From NCBI RefSeq assembly GCF_020097835.1, contig NZ_CP083667.1, forward strand, positions 1-64,000: DNA of 64,000 nucleotides, written 5' to 3'. The notes beneath the pieces were generated by a model that worked only from the letters and a program-made list of their open reading frames with translations, was not told the DNA's origin and made no database searches. The stretch comes from Haloprofundus halobius (GTDB taxonomy: Archaea > Halobacteriota > Halobacteria > Halobacteriales > Haloferacaceae). A program made the position numbers and the translations under genes. Within the stretch, counting starts at the first letter, position 1. Each line of letters begins with the position of its first letter. Shown one piece after another: positions 45,572 to 53,832 of the stretch.

Positions 45572-45581
45572 CTACCGAATC

Positions 45582-45595
45582 TTAGGCAAGCCTAA
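45582..45595. promoter_or_regulatory. Iron box, upstream of the dat TATA box
   Basis: TTAGGCAAGCCTAA is a second DtxR-type palindrome, about 36 bp centre-to-centre from the first. The repressor could bind both sides of the TATA box. Confidence 0.78.
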
Positions 45596-45652
45596 AATAT
45601 TATTGTCCAGCCCATTCTCTGTTCCAACTACTGGCAAGATGGTAATACTTGA

Positions 45653-46055
45653 GAACGATGTCCATTTGAACGCCGGCTCGTCGAGGCCGACTGGGATGAC
45701 CTCGATCCTCTCCGAACGGACAGACGGAAAGCGCTCGTATTCTGGCTCAACGTCTACAACGCGTCGACGCAGCTCCTGCTCGACAACCGGCCGGAACTGT
45801 TCGAGTCGCGGTGGCGGTTCTTCCGCGCGCACGCGGTGACGGTCGCCGGAGTCGAACTGAGTTTAGACGACGTCGAACACGGGATTCTCCGCGGCGGGAA
45901 ATCGAAGTACGGCCTCGGCTACCTCCCTCGGTTCGCCCGAGCCGGTCTCGGTGAGTCGGACCGACTTGAGAGGGATCCGCGCGTTCATTTCGCGCTCAAC
46001 TACTGGTGTCCGCCTCCGCGCTCTCAAGGCGAGGACAAACAGCACCTGCTCACTC
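45653..46055 (+). pseudogene. DUF547 domain fragment, truncated at both ends
   Basis: A plus-strand open segment without a start: FERRLVEADWDDLDPLRTDR, RKALVFWLNVYNASTQLLLD, RFFRAHAVTVAGVELSLDDV, EHGILRGGKSKYG and RDPRVHFALNYW. These match the DUF547 core ('FWINVYNA', 'SLDDIEHGILR', 'DPR.HFAL'). An in-frame stop at 45650 removes the N-terminus and the frame runs into foreign sequence near 46055. The nucleotidyltransferase fragment abuts its 3' side. Confidence 0.7.
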
Positions 46056-46125
46056 CCTTTCTAGCCCAACTTCGGCGACGGCCACCCACAGATACCGTCG
46101 CTGTTGCTGTCGCCGTGGGTGCAGT

Positions 46126-46466
46126 TTACTTCTGTTGCAGCTTGAGGAACTTGAGGAGCGTCTCGATATCCTCGGCCGAGGCTGATGATTGGCCGAACAT
46201 ACTCTTGAACGGTAATCTAACCCACCCTCTTCGATGTACGCTTGTGCCTCACTGAGCTGGTGACGAAGGGCATCAGCATCGCCGCGATGCAGATGCGTCT
46301 CGACCATGTCGAGGTCGATTGAAGGAATGGCAGCGAGGACATCAGCGAGATCCGTTTTCCGACCACTATGGAGCTTGGCCGCGACGAGTACTTCCCCGTC
46401 GGCTGCTCGTGCCGTCGTCGACCGAGTGCCGCCTGATATCGTCGTCAGAGAACTATCCGGTCGCAT
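46126..46466 (-). pseudogene. C-terminal fragment of an AbiEii-like nucleotidyltransferase (copy B)
   Basis: The minus strand reads GGTRSTTARAADGEVLVAAK, LHSGRKTDLADVLAAIPSID and LDMVETHLHRGDADALRHQL. After a one-base loss at about 46220 it continues FKSMFGQSSASAEDIETLLK then FLKLQQK and a stop (46126). These are the C-terminal helices found in the nucleotidyltransferase toxin type whose N-terminal half is at 48913. The N-terminal catalytic domain is absent. Confidence 0.65.
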
Positions 46467-46575
46467 CGAGACACGTTAGAGGAGCAGGTGGCCTGACAAT
46501 GCTCCTGTACAAGCATCGCTGGAAGGAATAGTTTTCTCAGGAAATTATTTGTTCATGGGATGCGTAGAACCCAGT

Positions 46576-47088
46576 ATGACCGAGACGTGGGATGAGATCA
46601 ACGAGCAGGTCAAAGCGGACTGGAAAGCGGATACCACGCCATTCGAGCGGGTGTACGAAATCGTTGAGCAAACCCACGACGGGCAGTCGGCAGCCGAGAT
46701 CGCCGACCGCGCCCTCGTGAGCGAACCGACGGCACGTCGACACTGCAAGACGCTCGTGAACACGGGCTTCGCCGAGACGGAGCAGGACGGCCAAACAACG
46801 CTGTACAAGCGAAACAGCGACCGGGTTTTGATGTCCCGGATCCGCGAGCTTCGTGAGGAAGTCAATCGGCCGGAGTTGCTCGACAGCATCAAGGAAATGA
46901 AGGCCGAGATCCGGCGCTATGAGGACCGCTACGACGTGGTGTCACCCGAAGAGCTCAGCCAGCAACTTGACGCCGACGAGACGGAGGGCTGGGACGACCT
47001 CACCGCGTGGCGAACGACGCGGCAGAATCTCGCCGTCGCCCAGGCAGCACTTGCCTACGACGAGGCCAGCCACCAGCTCGCTGTATGA
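46576..47088 (+). CDS. DUF7342-like winged-helix regulator
   Basis: 170 aa from MTETWDEINEQVK (46576; frame open to 46549). The winged helix is at about 25-75: TPFERVYEIVEQTHDGQSAA, EIADRALVSEPTARRHCKTL. A helical coiled C-terminus follows. It resembles a haloarchaeal regulator family that carries an ArsR/MarR-type wing. It is translationally coupled (ATGA overlap) to the next gene. Target unknown; a local antitoxin-like role is possible. Confidence 0.7.
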   Translation: MTETWDEINEQVKADWKADTTPFERVYEIVEQTHDGQSAAEIADRALVSEPTARRHCKTLVNTGFAETEQDGQTTLYKRNSDRVLMSRIRELREEVNRPELLDSIKEMKAEIRRYEDRYDVVSPEELSQQLDADETEGWDDLTAWRTTRQNLAVAQAALAYDEASHQLAV

Positions 47089-47537
47089 GCGAGGACGACC
47101 GAGCCGGCGAGTTCGGACCGATCTATCTCCCGGCGCTCCAGCGGATTCGTGACCTCTGGCTCGAGCTTGAGCCGTTAGTCGACACAACCTCGTACGATGA
47201 CGTCGTTGCACCCACGGAACTGCAGATCAGTCTCAGCGACGGCCTTGGAGACGCCGACGCTGGGCGACTCGATATCCAGTGGAGCGAACTGGGGATGTAT
47301 TCGTTTCACTACGTCGATAGCGACGACGTCAACTGGCGATTCGATCGGCACCCGAATACACACTCACCCGAAATCCATTTCCACCCTCCTCCCGAGGCCG
47401 CCACGACGGCAGCCGAACCGTCCTGTATCAATGTGACCGAGGTCTCACTCGTGACTCGCGCAGTTCACGCGATGTGGCGAGCAGCGTACGAGGACGATGA
47501 CCTGGATCGGCTGAATAGCGCATCAAACCCGCCATAA
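47085..47537 (+). CDS. Hypothetical partner of the winged-helix gene
   Basis: 150 aa from MSEDDRAGEF (47085). The frame is open to 47007, but the 4-bp overlap start is preferred. There is an acidic alpha/beta protein with RFDRHPNTHSPEIHFHPPPE, a His-rich segment (RHPNTHSPEIHFHPPP) that could bind metal or be part of an active site. No known family was recognised. The fixed coupling with the regulator suggests a two-gene module, possibly toxin/antitoxin-like. Confidence 0.6.
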   Translation: MSEDDRAGEFGPIYLPALQRIRDLWLELEPLVDTTSYDDVVAPTELQISLSDGLGDADAGRLDIQWSELGMYSFHYVDSDDVNWRFDRHPNTHSPEIHFHPPPEAATTAAEPSCINVTEVSLVTRAVHAMWRAAYEDDDLDRLNSASNPP

Positions 47538-47545
47538 CGGGGGCA

Positions 47546-47970
47546 TTAGCGCGTGGCGCGGTCAGCCACGTCGATCATCTGGTCGCGAGCGGCTTCAACA
47601 TCCGAGTAGAGTGCCAACGCGTGCTTGATGAGACGACGATCCTCTTGGTTCTCCTCCCAACGTCCGATGACGTCGCGGCGTTCGCGAAGCTCGTCACTTG
47701 AGAAATCCCTATCAGCAAGCGACTGTTCGAGCTCCTCCCACGTCTCGACGTCGTAGGTGGCCTGCCACTCCTCGATCTCCTCGGTGATCGCAGTCAATTC
47801 GTTCCGTAGCTCCTCGCGCGTGTTCTCCTCGATGAGCGTGCGGATTTCCTCGAAGAGCAGTCGCGTGTAGTCCGGCTGGTAGCGCGTCGTCTCGCCGGAC
47901 TCGACGCGGCGCAACTGGCCCTGCTCGGCGAGCGCCTGGAGTTCCTCGTTGGTCGTGCTCCAGGCGGCGT
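47546..47970 (-). pseudogene. Second winged-helix regulator, 5'-truncated
   Basis: The minus-strand open segment reads YAAWSTTNEELQALAEQGQL, RRVESGETTRYQPDYTRLLF, then helical sequence parallel to the C-terminal half of the 46576 protein (EEWQATYDVETWEELEQSLA). The N-terminal helix-turn-helix is missing; the sequence breaks at about 47970 where another gene starts. It converges with the intact homologue. Confidence 0.65.
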
Positions 47971-48207
47971 ATGAACGGAGATCAAACGGAGCGAACAGAG
48001 CACGTCGAGCGCACTGATGTTGGTGTCTCGCTGACCGTGAAACTCAAACACGGAACCGGGACGCGAGATGAAGACCAGATCAAAGTCAAGGTGAAGGCGA
48101 AAACGCTGGAAGACGCCCGCAAGAATATGGAGACGCTTCGCGAGTACATCCACGACCTTGCCGAAGACGCTCGCCAAATCCAGCCAGCAGACCCACACGA
48201 AGAGTAA
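47971..48207 (+). CDS. DUF7389-like small protein
   Basis: 78 aa: TERTEHVERTDVGVSLTVKL then KVKVKAKTLEDARKNMETLR. A short beta-rich, charged protein of a kind often found near mobile regions of haloarchaeal genomes. The role is unknown. Its start codon lies exactly at the break of the truncated regulator on the other strand. Confidence 0.6.
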   Translation: MNGDQTERTEHVERTDVGVSLTVKLKHGTGTRDEDQIKVKVKAKTLEDARKNMETLREYIHDLAEDARQIQPADPHEE

Positions 48208-48244
48208 TTCTTTTGTCTGTTGCACAGAATTGTGTAACCATTGG

Positions 48245-48910
48245 ATGTACGAAGTGTGCGGTGAGAAGGAACTCAAGGTCATTCTCGCGCTTGACCCAGG
48301 AGATTCCATCTCCGGCGTCGCGCGGAAGATTGACGAGAACCGGGAGACGATTCGGCGCGTCGTGAATCGCCTCGAAGAGGCGGGATACGTCGCATACGAT
48401 GACGGCCTCCAGCTCGTCGACCAGACAATCCGAGACGCCGGTCTCGAGTTCCTGACGGCGTCAGCAGACATCTTGCCGCCGTCGATTTCAGAAGCGTATG
48501 TCCTCCCGCAGTTCGCTGGCATGGACTACGCCTTTACCGCCATCGATGCGGTCTACGTCTGGACCCGCGGTGGCTACCAGGTCGCTCGCGACCCAGAGGA
48601 CTACCCGCTGTTCATCGCCGTCCACGAGTCCGACCTCGACGCCTGGACGTCGTTCTTCGATCGATTCGGAATCCCGACTGCGGAAGAGCGCCAGCCCGCT
48701 GACAACCTCGATGGCGCCATCCAGGTCGTTCTGGAGCCACGGTCACAGATTGAGGCCGAGATGGTCGATGGACGGCCCGTCATCCCGCTCCAGGAAACCG
48801 TGGCGTTCGCAAACGAGTACTACGCGACCTTCGAGTCGGCACTCGACATGCTCGGCCGGATGTACGACGACGTCGACACGGACGCAGCCTACCGGATGGA
48901 GCCAGCCTGA
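48245..48910 (+). CDS. AbiEi-like winged-helix antitoxin/regulator
   Basis: 221 aa from MYEVCGEKELK (48245). The N-terminal HTH is ISGVARKIDENRETIRRVVN (about 21-40). A C-terminal domain of about 150 residues includes AFTAIDAVYVWTRGGYQVAR and LFIAVHESDLDAWTSFFDRF, typical of transcriptional antitoxins paired with AbiEii-type nucleotidyltransferases. It is followed 2 bp later by the remains of such a nucleotidyltransferase, so it is now an orphan antitoxin. Confidence 0.7.
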   Translation: MYEVCGEKELKVILALDPGDSISGVARKIDENRETIRRVVNRLEEAGYVAYDDGLQLVDQTIRDAGLEFLTASADILPPSISEAYVLPQFAGMDYAFTAIDAVYVWTRGGYQVARDPEDYPLFIAVHESDLDAWTSFFDRFGIPTAEERQPADNLDGAIQVVLEPRSQIEAEMVDGRPVIPLQETVAFANEYYATFESALDMLGRMYDDVDTDAAYRMEPA

Positions 48911-48912
48911 AT

Positions 48913-49290
48913 ATGAGTCAAGAAAACCGAAGTGAGGCACCATCGAAGTGCTCGAAGAACTGGAGCAGTCAGACATCGGGTTCGTCCTCGTTGGTGGGTA
49001 CGCAATCAGTCAGTTCGAGACGCGGTTCTCGACTGACCTCGACCTCGTCATCGCCCCCGACGATTACGATGAAGTCGTTGCATTTCTCGAAGCACGTGGC
49101 TTCGAACGACAGGCCGATCTCGAAGTTCCCCCAGAAGAGACCATCTATAATCGGGAAATCGAACTCTTCGAGCGTACTGAGGGGCTTCCTCACCCGGTCG
49201 GCGTAGACATCCTCGTGAACGGCCTCGGCTGCCGGCAGACTGAAACAGAGTGGTCGTTCGACTATCTGCGCACGCGTGACATCCTCCCCG
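48913..49290 (+). pseudogene. AbiEii-like nucleotidyltransferase, frameshifted and 3'-truncated
   Basis: ATG 48913 gives MSQENRSEAP, then one base is out of phase. The protein resumes as IEVLEELEQSDIGFVLVGGY, AISQFETRFSTDLDLVIAPD (the GG...S.DLD nucleotidyltransferase signature), and ends in YLRTRDILPVV at about 49290. The C-terminal half that copies A and B preserve is replaced by an IS200/IS605-type end (hairpin 49286-49305) and a TnpB fragment. The toxin is dead unless internal GTG initiation at 48948 makes a truncated form. Confidence 0.75.
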
Positions 49291-49305
49291 TCGTAAACGA
49301 CGGGG
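49286..49305. repeat. IS200/IS605-type terminal hairpin
   Basis: CCCCGTCGTAAACGACGGGG, 8-bp perfect stem, at the junction of the nucleotidyltransferase remnant and the TnpB fragment. It lies 33 bp beyond the tnpB stop, where the element's right end and the 3' part of the guide RNA (omega RNA) are expected. Confidence 0.6.
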
Positions 49306-49337
49306 CTTCCCGTACCGCAGGTGGGATATTTGCTGGT

Positions 49338-49901
49338 TTACGACACGGCTTGTTCTCTCGTGTGAAACATCCCGCTCTCGCGGTCAAACAAGTGTACCGA
49401 TGGCTGTGCCACACAGCCGTTACTCCTATCCTCGCCGTGAGGACTTGGAGTTATCTTCTGTCGCATATTCTCCGCGCCGTTGCAATCCGCGTTCCCGACT
49501 AACCCACACGACGAGCAGACGTACAGCCCACGATGTTTGTGGTTGGACTTCGTGTCGTTACCACACTTCGAGCAGGTCTTCGATGTATCCCACTCGTTCT
49601 CTTTCAGTACACCAACACCGCGAATCTCGCCTTTGTATTCGAGGTACTGGTAGATGCGGTCGAACGCCCATGTATGCAGTTTCTTGTTCCCCGTCTTCCC
49701 CCAGTCGGACTCTCGCACGTCTTCGGGCCAACTCACCGCGAGCGTTCCAACATCGCGTTCGACACACTCTGTGATGATGGTATCTGAGAGAACGTGGTAG
49801 AAGTGCGATTCGCGGTCGTTTGCACTTGAGTATATTGAGACTGGCAGTTTCGGAGAAGTTCCAGAAACAATCCACGTGTCTACCATTTGCTTCTGGGGCA
49901 C
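49338..49901 (-). pseudogene. tnpB: TnpB (IS200/IS605 RNA-guided nuclease), C-terminal fragment
   Basis: About 170 residues of a TnpB C-terminus. The helix RESHFYHVLSDTIITECVER comes first, then WGKTGNKKLHTWAFDRIYQY, the zinc ribbon TCSKCGNDTKSN...LYVCSSCGL (CxxC, CxxC), and the RuvC-III segment NADCNGAENMRQKI with its Asp. The N-terminal two-thirds (WED/REC and RuvC-I/II) are missing at about 49870. It cannot cut DNA. Confidence 0.8.
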
Positions 49902-50132
49902 TTGTGGGCTATCTGAGAACGGCCATTTTCGTCACCGAAAACAATGGCGAAAACCGCGTTCACAATACCTATTTCTGTCCTACAGACGTCTCGCTGTGTC
50001 CACTATCTGTTGGCTCAGATCCGAGGAGAATTTTGAGGATTGATGGGAGAGCCAGAGAGACCAATACCACAGAATGTCAGATATCTTAGTTAATGGATAG
50101 TCTCAAGACTTGTATTGACATAGTATCCTCTC

Positions 50133-50789
50133 ATGAGTGTCATTGCAGATTTCAGTGTTCCCGCTGATGCGTTCTGCTTGGCGCACACACTCAAATCTGC
50201 CCAGCAGATGGCAGCCGAGTTAGACCTGTTAGTTGCTCACAGTCCTGATTACATCATGCCGTTTCTCCGTGTAGTTGGAAACGAATGGGAGCAATTCGAG
50301 ACCATACTTGATGAAGACCCAACTGTTGATGAATCAGAATTGACCGATTCGTTTTCTACTGAGCGCTTATATCAAATCAAATGGTCAGACGTCGTTAGCG
50401 AACGTCTGCGCATCATTCTCGATCACGAGGGAGTCATTCTTGATGCCCGTGGATCGGATGGCGAATGGCGGATGCGCGTCCGTTTTGAATCCCGTAACCA
50501 TTTCTCCGAATTTATAAATCACTTCGAAGAAGAGGGACAAGTGACACTGCACCAATTATTTACTCCGACCACATCTGGGGTTCACTACTATGCGCTTTCG
50601 GAAAAGCAACGTTCTGCTCTTCTCACAGCATATAACAGTGGTTACTTCGATGTCCCACGGAAGGCGACAGGAGAGGATCTCGCTGAACAGCTCTCTATCT
50701 CACATCAGGCAGTCTCAGATAGATTACGTCGCGGAATGAAGGTTCTTATTGAGCATACATTAGCACGAGACCAGAACCGCGAATTATGA
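50133..50789 (+). CDS. HTH-10 (Bat-like) transcriptional regulator
   Basis: 218 aa. The N-terminal sensor region starts MSVIADFSVPADAFCLAHTL (haloarchaeal BAT-type domain). The C-terminal HTH-10 domain has LSEKQRSALLTAYNSGYFDV, PRKATGEDLAEQLSISHQAV and SDRLRRGMKVLIEHTL. It is intact and full length, unlike the relative at 29195. It stands alone between IS debris and a gene-free stretch; the targets are unknown. Confidence 0.85.
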   Translation: MSVIADFSVPADAFCLAHTLKSAQQMAAELDLLVAHSPDYIMPFLRVVGNEWEQFETILDEDPTVDESELTDSFSTERLYQIKWSDVVSERLRIILDHEGVILDARGSDGEWRMRVRFESRNHFSEFINHFEEEGQVTLHQLFTPTTSGVHYYALSEKQRSALLTAYNSGYFDVPRKATGEDLAEQLSISHQAVSDRLRRGMKVLIEHTLARDQNREL

Positions 50790-51088
50790 CTTGAGGGAGC
50801 TAGAATCGCGTACTTGACTACACTCGCCGCGTACGGCTCTCTCACAATCTTGACAAGGAGCCTCCTCAACTCTGGCCTGCCGAACCAGAACAGCGAGCGA
50901 CCATCCTCACCACTCCTGACAAACCCATCCCGGAACTCGAAGAGGGAGAGAACGACACCCGGTGACGACGAATTCGTTCCGTCTAGAGGTTGTGGCTGCG
51001 CGCGCAGTGAAACGAGCACGGAGCGGTGGGTGGGGTGGTGGGGTTTGGGCCGGTCCGGCAAAGAAAAAGAAAGAACCGCCTTCTCAGC
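50790..51088. other. Gene-free stretch
   Basis: No gene seen. It contains a G-rich run (GGTGGGTGGGGTGGTGGGGTTTGG near 51026) that could form a G-quadruplex, close to the 3' end of the OB-fold gene on the other strand. Confidence 0.4.
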
Positions 51089-51985
51089 CTACTCCCACCA
51101 CCGACCGCGCTCGGGGAACAACACCGTGCTCCAGCCAGTCACAGCCAACGAGATACGTCCATTGTACCAATTTCGAGCTGCGCCATGAATCCGAACTCGC
51201 TCACCCTCACTCATCCATGGTTGATTCGACTTCTCCCAGACCGTTACTTTCGTCTTCCCACTTTCATCACCAATCAGTCCCACCTGCGCAATCTTCGCAG
51301 AACTCGGCTCCCACAACGTCTCGACACGCCCCTCAATGCTCACCTCTTTCGTCCTCGCCTTACTGAGCATTCCAATCGGCACAACACGCCCGGGTGCCGT
51401 CTGCAGCTCCTCAAACACTCCCACGACCGCACTCAACACATCCGTGCCGTCAACGACGCGTTCTGCCAACCTACGACTAATTGCCGCTTGCGACCACCCA
51501 TCGAGTTTTGGAGTCATCCGCGCCGCTTGTGTGTTCACCGTGGCCAACTGCTCTCGCGATAATTCTTCACGAGGGTCTCGTCGATCAGGGTCTGCCCACG
51601 GGTCCACACTCGCTGCTCGCTTCTGAAAGTCACGCCGCCACTGCCGACTCTGCTCTGCAACTTTCTCCCGTGTCATCTCCGCACGCCCATCCTGTAACCC
51701 CAATGCCGCCTGGTTACTGATGTGCTCTAACTCAGCTTCCCGTGCTCGAATGCGTTCTTCCTACGCCAACGTCGCGCCCCGAATACGCTCATCACTCGAA
51801 TCGACGATGCCATCTGGATGGTTGAAATCGACTTTCGCCTGAATCTCCATCTGTACCGTTGCCCGCAATTCCGACGTCTCATCGACAACCTCAAATCCAT
51901 CTTCATCGACCGCTTTCTCGTTCGTTTCTCGAAGTGCCTGTTCATCGACCGAAACAACCTTGCTACTCGCGTTAGTACTTGACAT
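51089..51985 (-). pseudogene. OB-fold (RPA-like) DNA-binding protein with in-frame amber codon
   Basis: One continuous frame of 298 codons with a single TAG at 51761-51763 (after RGATLA, before EERIRAREAELEHI). The N-terminal part is an acidic region with TVQMEIQAKVDFNHPDGIVD. The C-terminal part has a helical WRRDFQKRAASVDPWADPDR segment and an OB-fold: VSIEGRVETLWEPSSAKIAQ, VGLIGDESGKTKVTVWEKSN, FPERGRWWE at the C-terminus. CAG-to-TAG is the simplest change. Haloarchaeal plasmids often carry this DNA-binding protein. Confidence 0.8.
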
Positions 51986-52373
51986 TGCTGATATCCGAAG
52001 GCACTCACTCGGCGTCTTCTTCCAACACTACGACTCTCCAGCCGTGGCTCTCTACATCATCCAACTCAATCTCGTGCTCTCGCTCGCGCCTTCGTGAGCG
52101 ACCATCGGGAGCGAGCGAGAGCACAACCAACGTGAAGCAATCAAGCACGCGCGCCGGAGCGGCCGGACCGAGTGACCAGCGGAGTTAGTCTCGTCGGCAA
52201 CAAGCACGCCACGCGAGCGCAGTCTGTCGACTGACTAACCCGCTGGCGCTTCGGGAGAAGCGAACGACGTCTGGGACGACCATCGGGAGTCCCAGGTGTG
52301 GCGAGGCGAACATCGTGAGCCGAGTCCACGCGTCCGGCCGCCGGGGACAGCGAGCGGGCGTACCATACGAGCG
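51986..52373. other. Structured gene-free region
   Basis: No gene. It holds a perfect 14-bp inverted repeat (52074-52087 and 52111-52124, GTGCTCTCGCTCGC arms, 23-bp loop) and an imperfect one (52176-52190 / 52233-52246, CCAGCGGAGTTAGTC against GACTAACCCGCTGG). GC content is very high in 52140-52370. Confidence 0.5.
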
Positions 52374-52946
52374 CTACTTCAAGAAACTGAGTAGCTGTGC
52401 GACATAGGGACTGTTATCCCAGCTACGGGGTGGACTAATCGATTTGATGAGTGCGCGGGCTTCGTTGTGCGTCATATGTCCGCCTCGCGCGTAGTCACAG
52501 ATGAGCCGTGGGGTTGGCACGATGCGTGGACCTCGAAGCGCTGCATGTACGAGTGCGAAGTTGTTTCCACCGAACTCGTCTGTGAGAAAGCCATCAACGT
52601 CGAGTGCGTTCGCCAGGATGATACCGTCGGTTTCTCCATCATCGAGCCCAAGTGTGGGACGTGAGTCGGGTGCGTCCGACTCTTGGTACGGATCTATAAC
52701 CGAGTAGTGTGCGTTGGCAGCGAGGACGTTGGTGGCCGCTTCCCCATGGACATCTTGGTATTGGGCGATGTCAGTGAGTTCTGAGACCACCTCAGGAGGA
52801 ACAGAGACCTCACAGGAAGTCAGTAGATACTGCAGTGGGTCTGGCTTGTTGTCTGTATTGTAGGTTGCGTCTGCACGTGGGACCGCGAGACTGACGAGCG
52901 CGCTTGTATCAGCGACGACTGTCCGGAGTTGTGGCCCGCTACTCAT
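52374..52946 (-). CDS. PIN-domain toxin-like nuclease
   Basis: 190 aa. The PIN catalytic acids are visible: VVADTSAL (Asp about 13), PPEVVSEL (Glu about 56), GLDDGETDGIILA (Asp/Glu about 100-104) and FLTDEFGG (Asp about 118). Longer than typical VapC, with an N-terminal insertion. It overlaps the upstream RHH gene by 4 bp, the usual toxin-antitoxin coupling. Expected to be a ribonuclease that cleaves RNA when the antitoxin is lost. Confidence 0.82.
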   Translation of the reverse strand: MSSGPQLRTVVADTSALVSLAVPRADATYNTDNKPDPLQYLLTSCEVSVPPEVVSELTDIAQYQDVHGEAATNVLAANAHYSVIDPYQESDAPDSRPTLGLDDGETDGIILANALDVDGFLTDEFGGNNFALVHAALRGPRIVPTPRLICDYARGGHMTHNEARALIKSISPPRSWDNSPYVAQLLSFLK

Positions 52947-53323
52947 TGATCGTCGCTGTCGTCACTCGTATGCTCAGGCGTGACTTCTCTGACGGTGTCG
53001 TCGTAGATGTTGGTATCATCAGGTGCGGCCAAGTCGAGCGGTTCACCCACGATATCTGCTTTGAGGAGTCGGAGTCGCTGAGCAGTCTCGGCTCCGACGA
53101 GTTGTTTCACAGTCTCGAACTCGAGTTGGTCGTCGTAGTACTTCGCCGCGACTAATTCTTGGAACGTTTCGCTGTGGGCGGTGTCTTCGATGTATTCGCG
53201 GATTGCTTCGACGAGTAAGTCGGTGCGATCTTTATCGAAGAGGTCTGCAATGGCGTCGAGTCTGTCGACGAGGTATTCGGGCGATTGGAAGTGGACTCGT
53301 CGGGGATCGTCACTCGCACTCAT
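52943..53323 (-). CDS. Ribbon-helix-helix antitoxin
   Basis: 126 aa from MSASDDPRRVHF (53323). The frame is open to 53353, but the operator palindrome occupies that stretch. The RHH domain is RRVHFQSPEYLVDRLDAIAD then LFDKDRTDLLVEAIREYIED. The acidic C-terminal tail (HTSDDSDDQ) likely binds and masks the PIN protein. It is the first gene of the operon and probably autoregulatory through TGCACA sites just upstream. Confidence 0.78.
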   Translation of the reverse strand: MSASDDPRRVHFQSPEYLVDRLDAIADLFDKDRTDLLVEAIREYIEDTAHSETFQELVAAKYYDDQLEFETVKQLVGAETAQRLRLLKADIVGEPLDLAAPDDTNIYDDTVREVTPEHTSDDSDDQ

Positions 53324-53327
53324 CTTA

Positions 53328-53386
53328 TGTGCATATCTTGCACATGGACTCATAACGGTTTCGACTCACGCACATCACTTGCACAT
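53328..53386. promoter_or_regulatory. TGCACA operator cluster of the toxin-antitoxin operon
   Basis: A perfect inverted repeat TGTGCA-TATCT-TGCACA lies at 53328-53344, 4 bp upstream of the antitoxin start, and another TTGCACAT is at 53379-53386. RHH antitoxins bind short repeated half-sites of this kind next to their own start. Confidence 0.6.
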
Positions 53387-53427
53387 ACGAACATGAAGAC
53401 TAGACTCTGTACACCTACTCGATTTTG

Positions 53428-53467
53428 TTAACCAACACTAGTCCGATATTCGACAACGAGTTGTTAA
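53428..53467. repeat. Palindromic element, copy 2
   Basis: Arms TTAACCAAC...gTTGTTAA around a central part containing CCGATATTCG, resembling copy 1, which also has CCGATAT in its core. 40 bp long. Confidence 0.55.
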
Positions 53468-53649
53468 TCAAACCGGGATTGGAATGCGGCTCTCAACGTC
53501 CTCTTTTGAGGACTTGACAAGCTAGGAGTGGCCATCCCATCCTGAAGTACGTGAGTCATCTCTACGAAGCGACGGATGGCTTCGAATTACTGAGTGAAGC
53601 GTCCTCACAAGAGCTATCGAAACTGAGATGTTGAGCATCCGCCGTCCTG

Positions 53650-53690
53650 TTAACCAACAGCTTAGAGAATTCGCGATGTCTGTTGGTTAA
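53650..53690. repeat. Palindromic element, copy 3
   Basis: Arms TTAACCAACA and TGTTGGTTAA are perfect 10-bp inverted repeats around a 21-bp core. 41 bp, about 140 bp upstream of the CBS gene. Confidence 0.6.
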
Positions 53691-53832
53691 GTCAAAACAG
53701 TCTCTCGGCTATTGAGTGTCGGGTCTCTACAGATAAGCAAGGCGAGTGCCTCGGGGCTTGACTCCGAGGTACTTCACGTGCGCTGTGGAACAAGCATAAC
53801 CGTCCAGCGCCCCTCCCACTAGAAAGTCACAC

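Larger units (their letters stand above)
53387..53832. other. Gene-free stretch with two palindromic elements
   Basis: No gene. It holds two 40-41 bp palindromic elements (53428, 53650) separated by 182 bp; between them is unassigned sequence. It forms the upstream region of the CBS protein gene. Confidence 0.5.
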
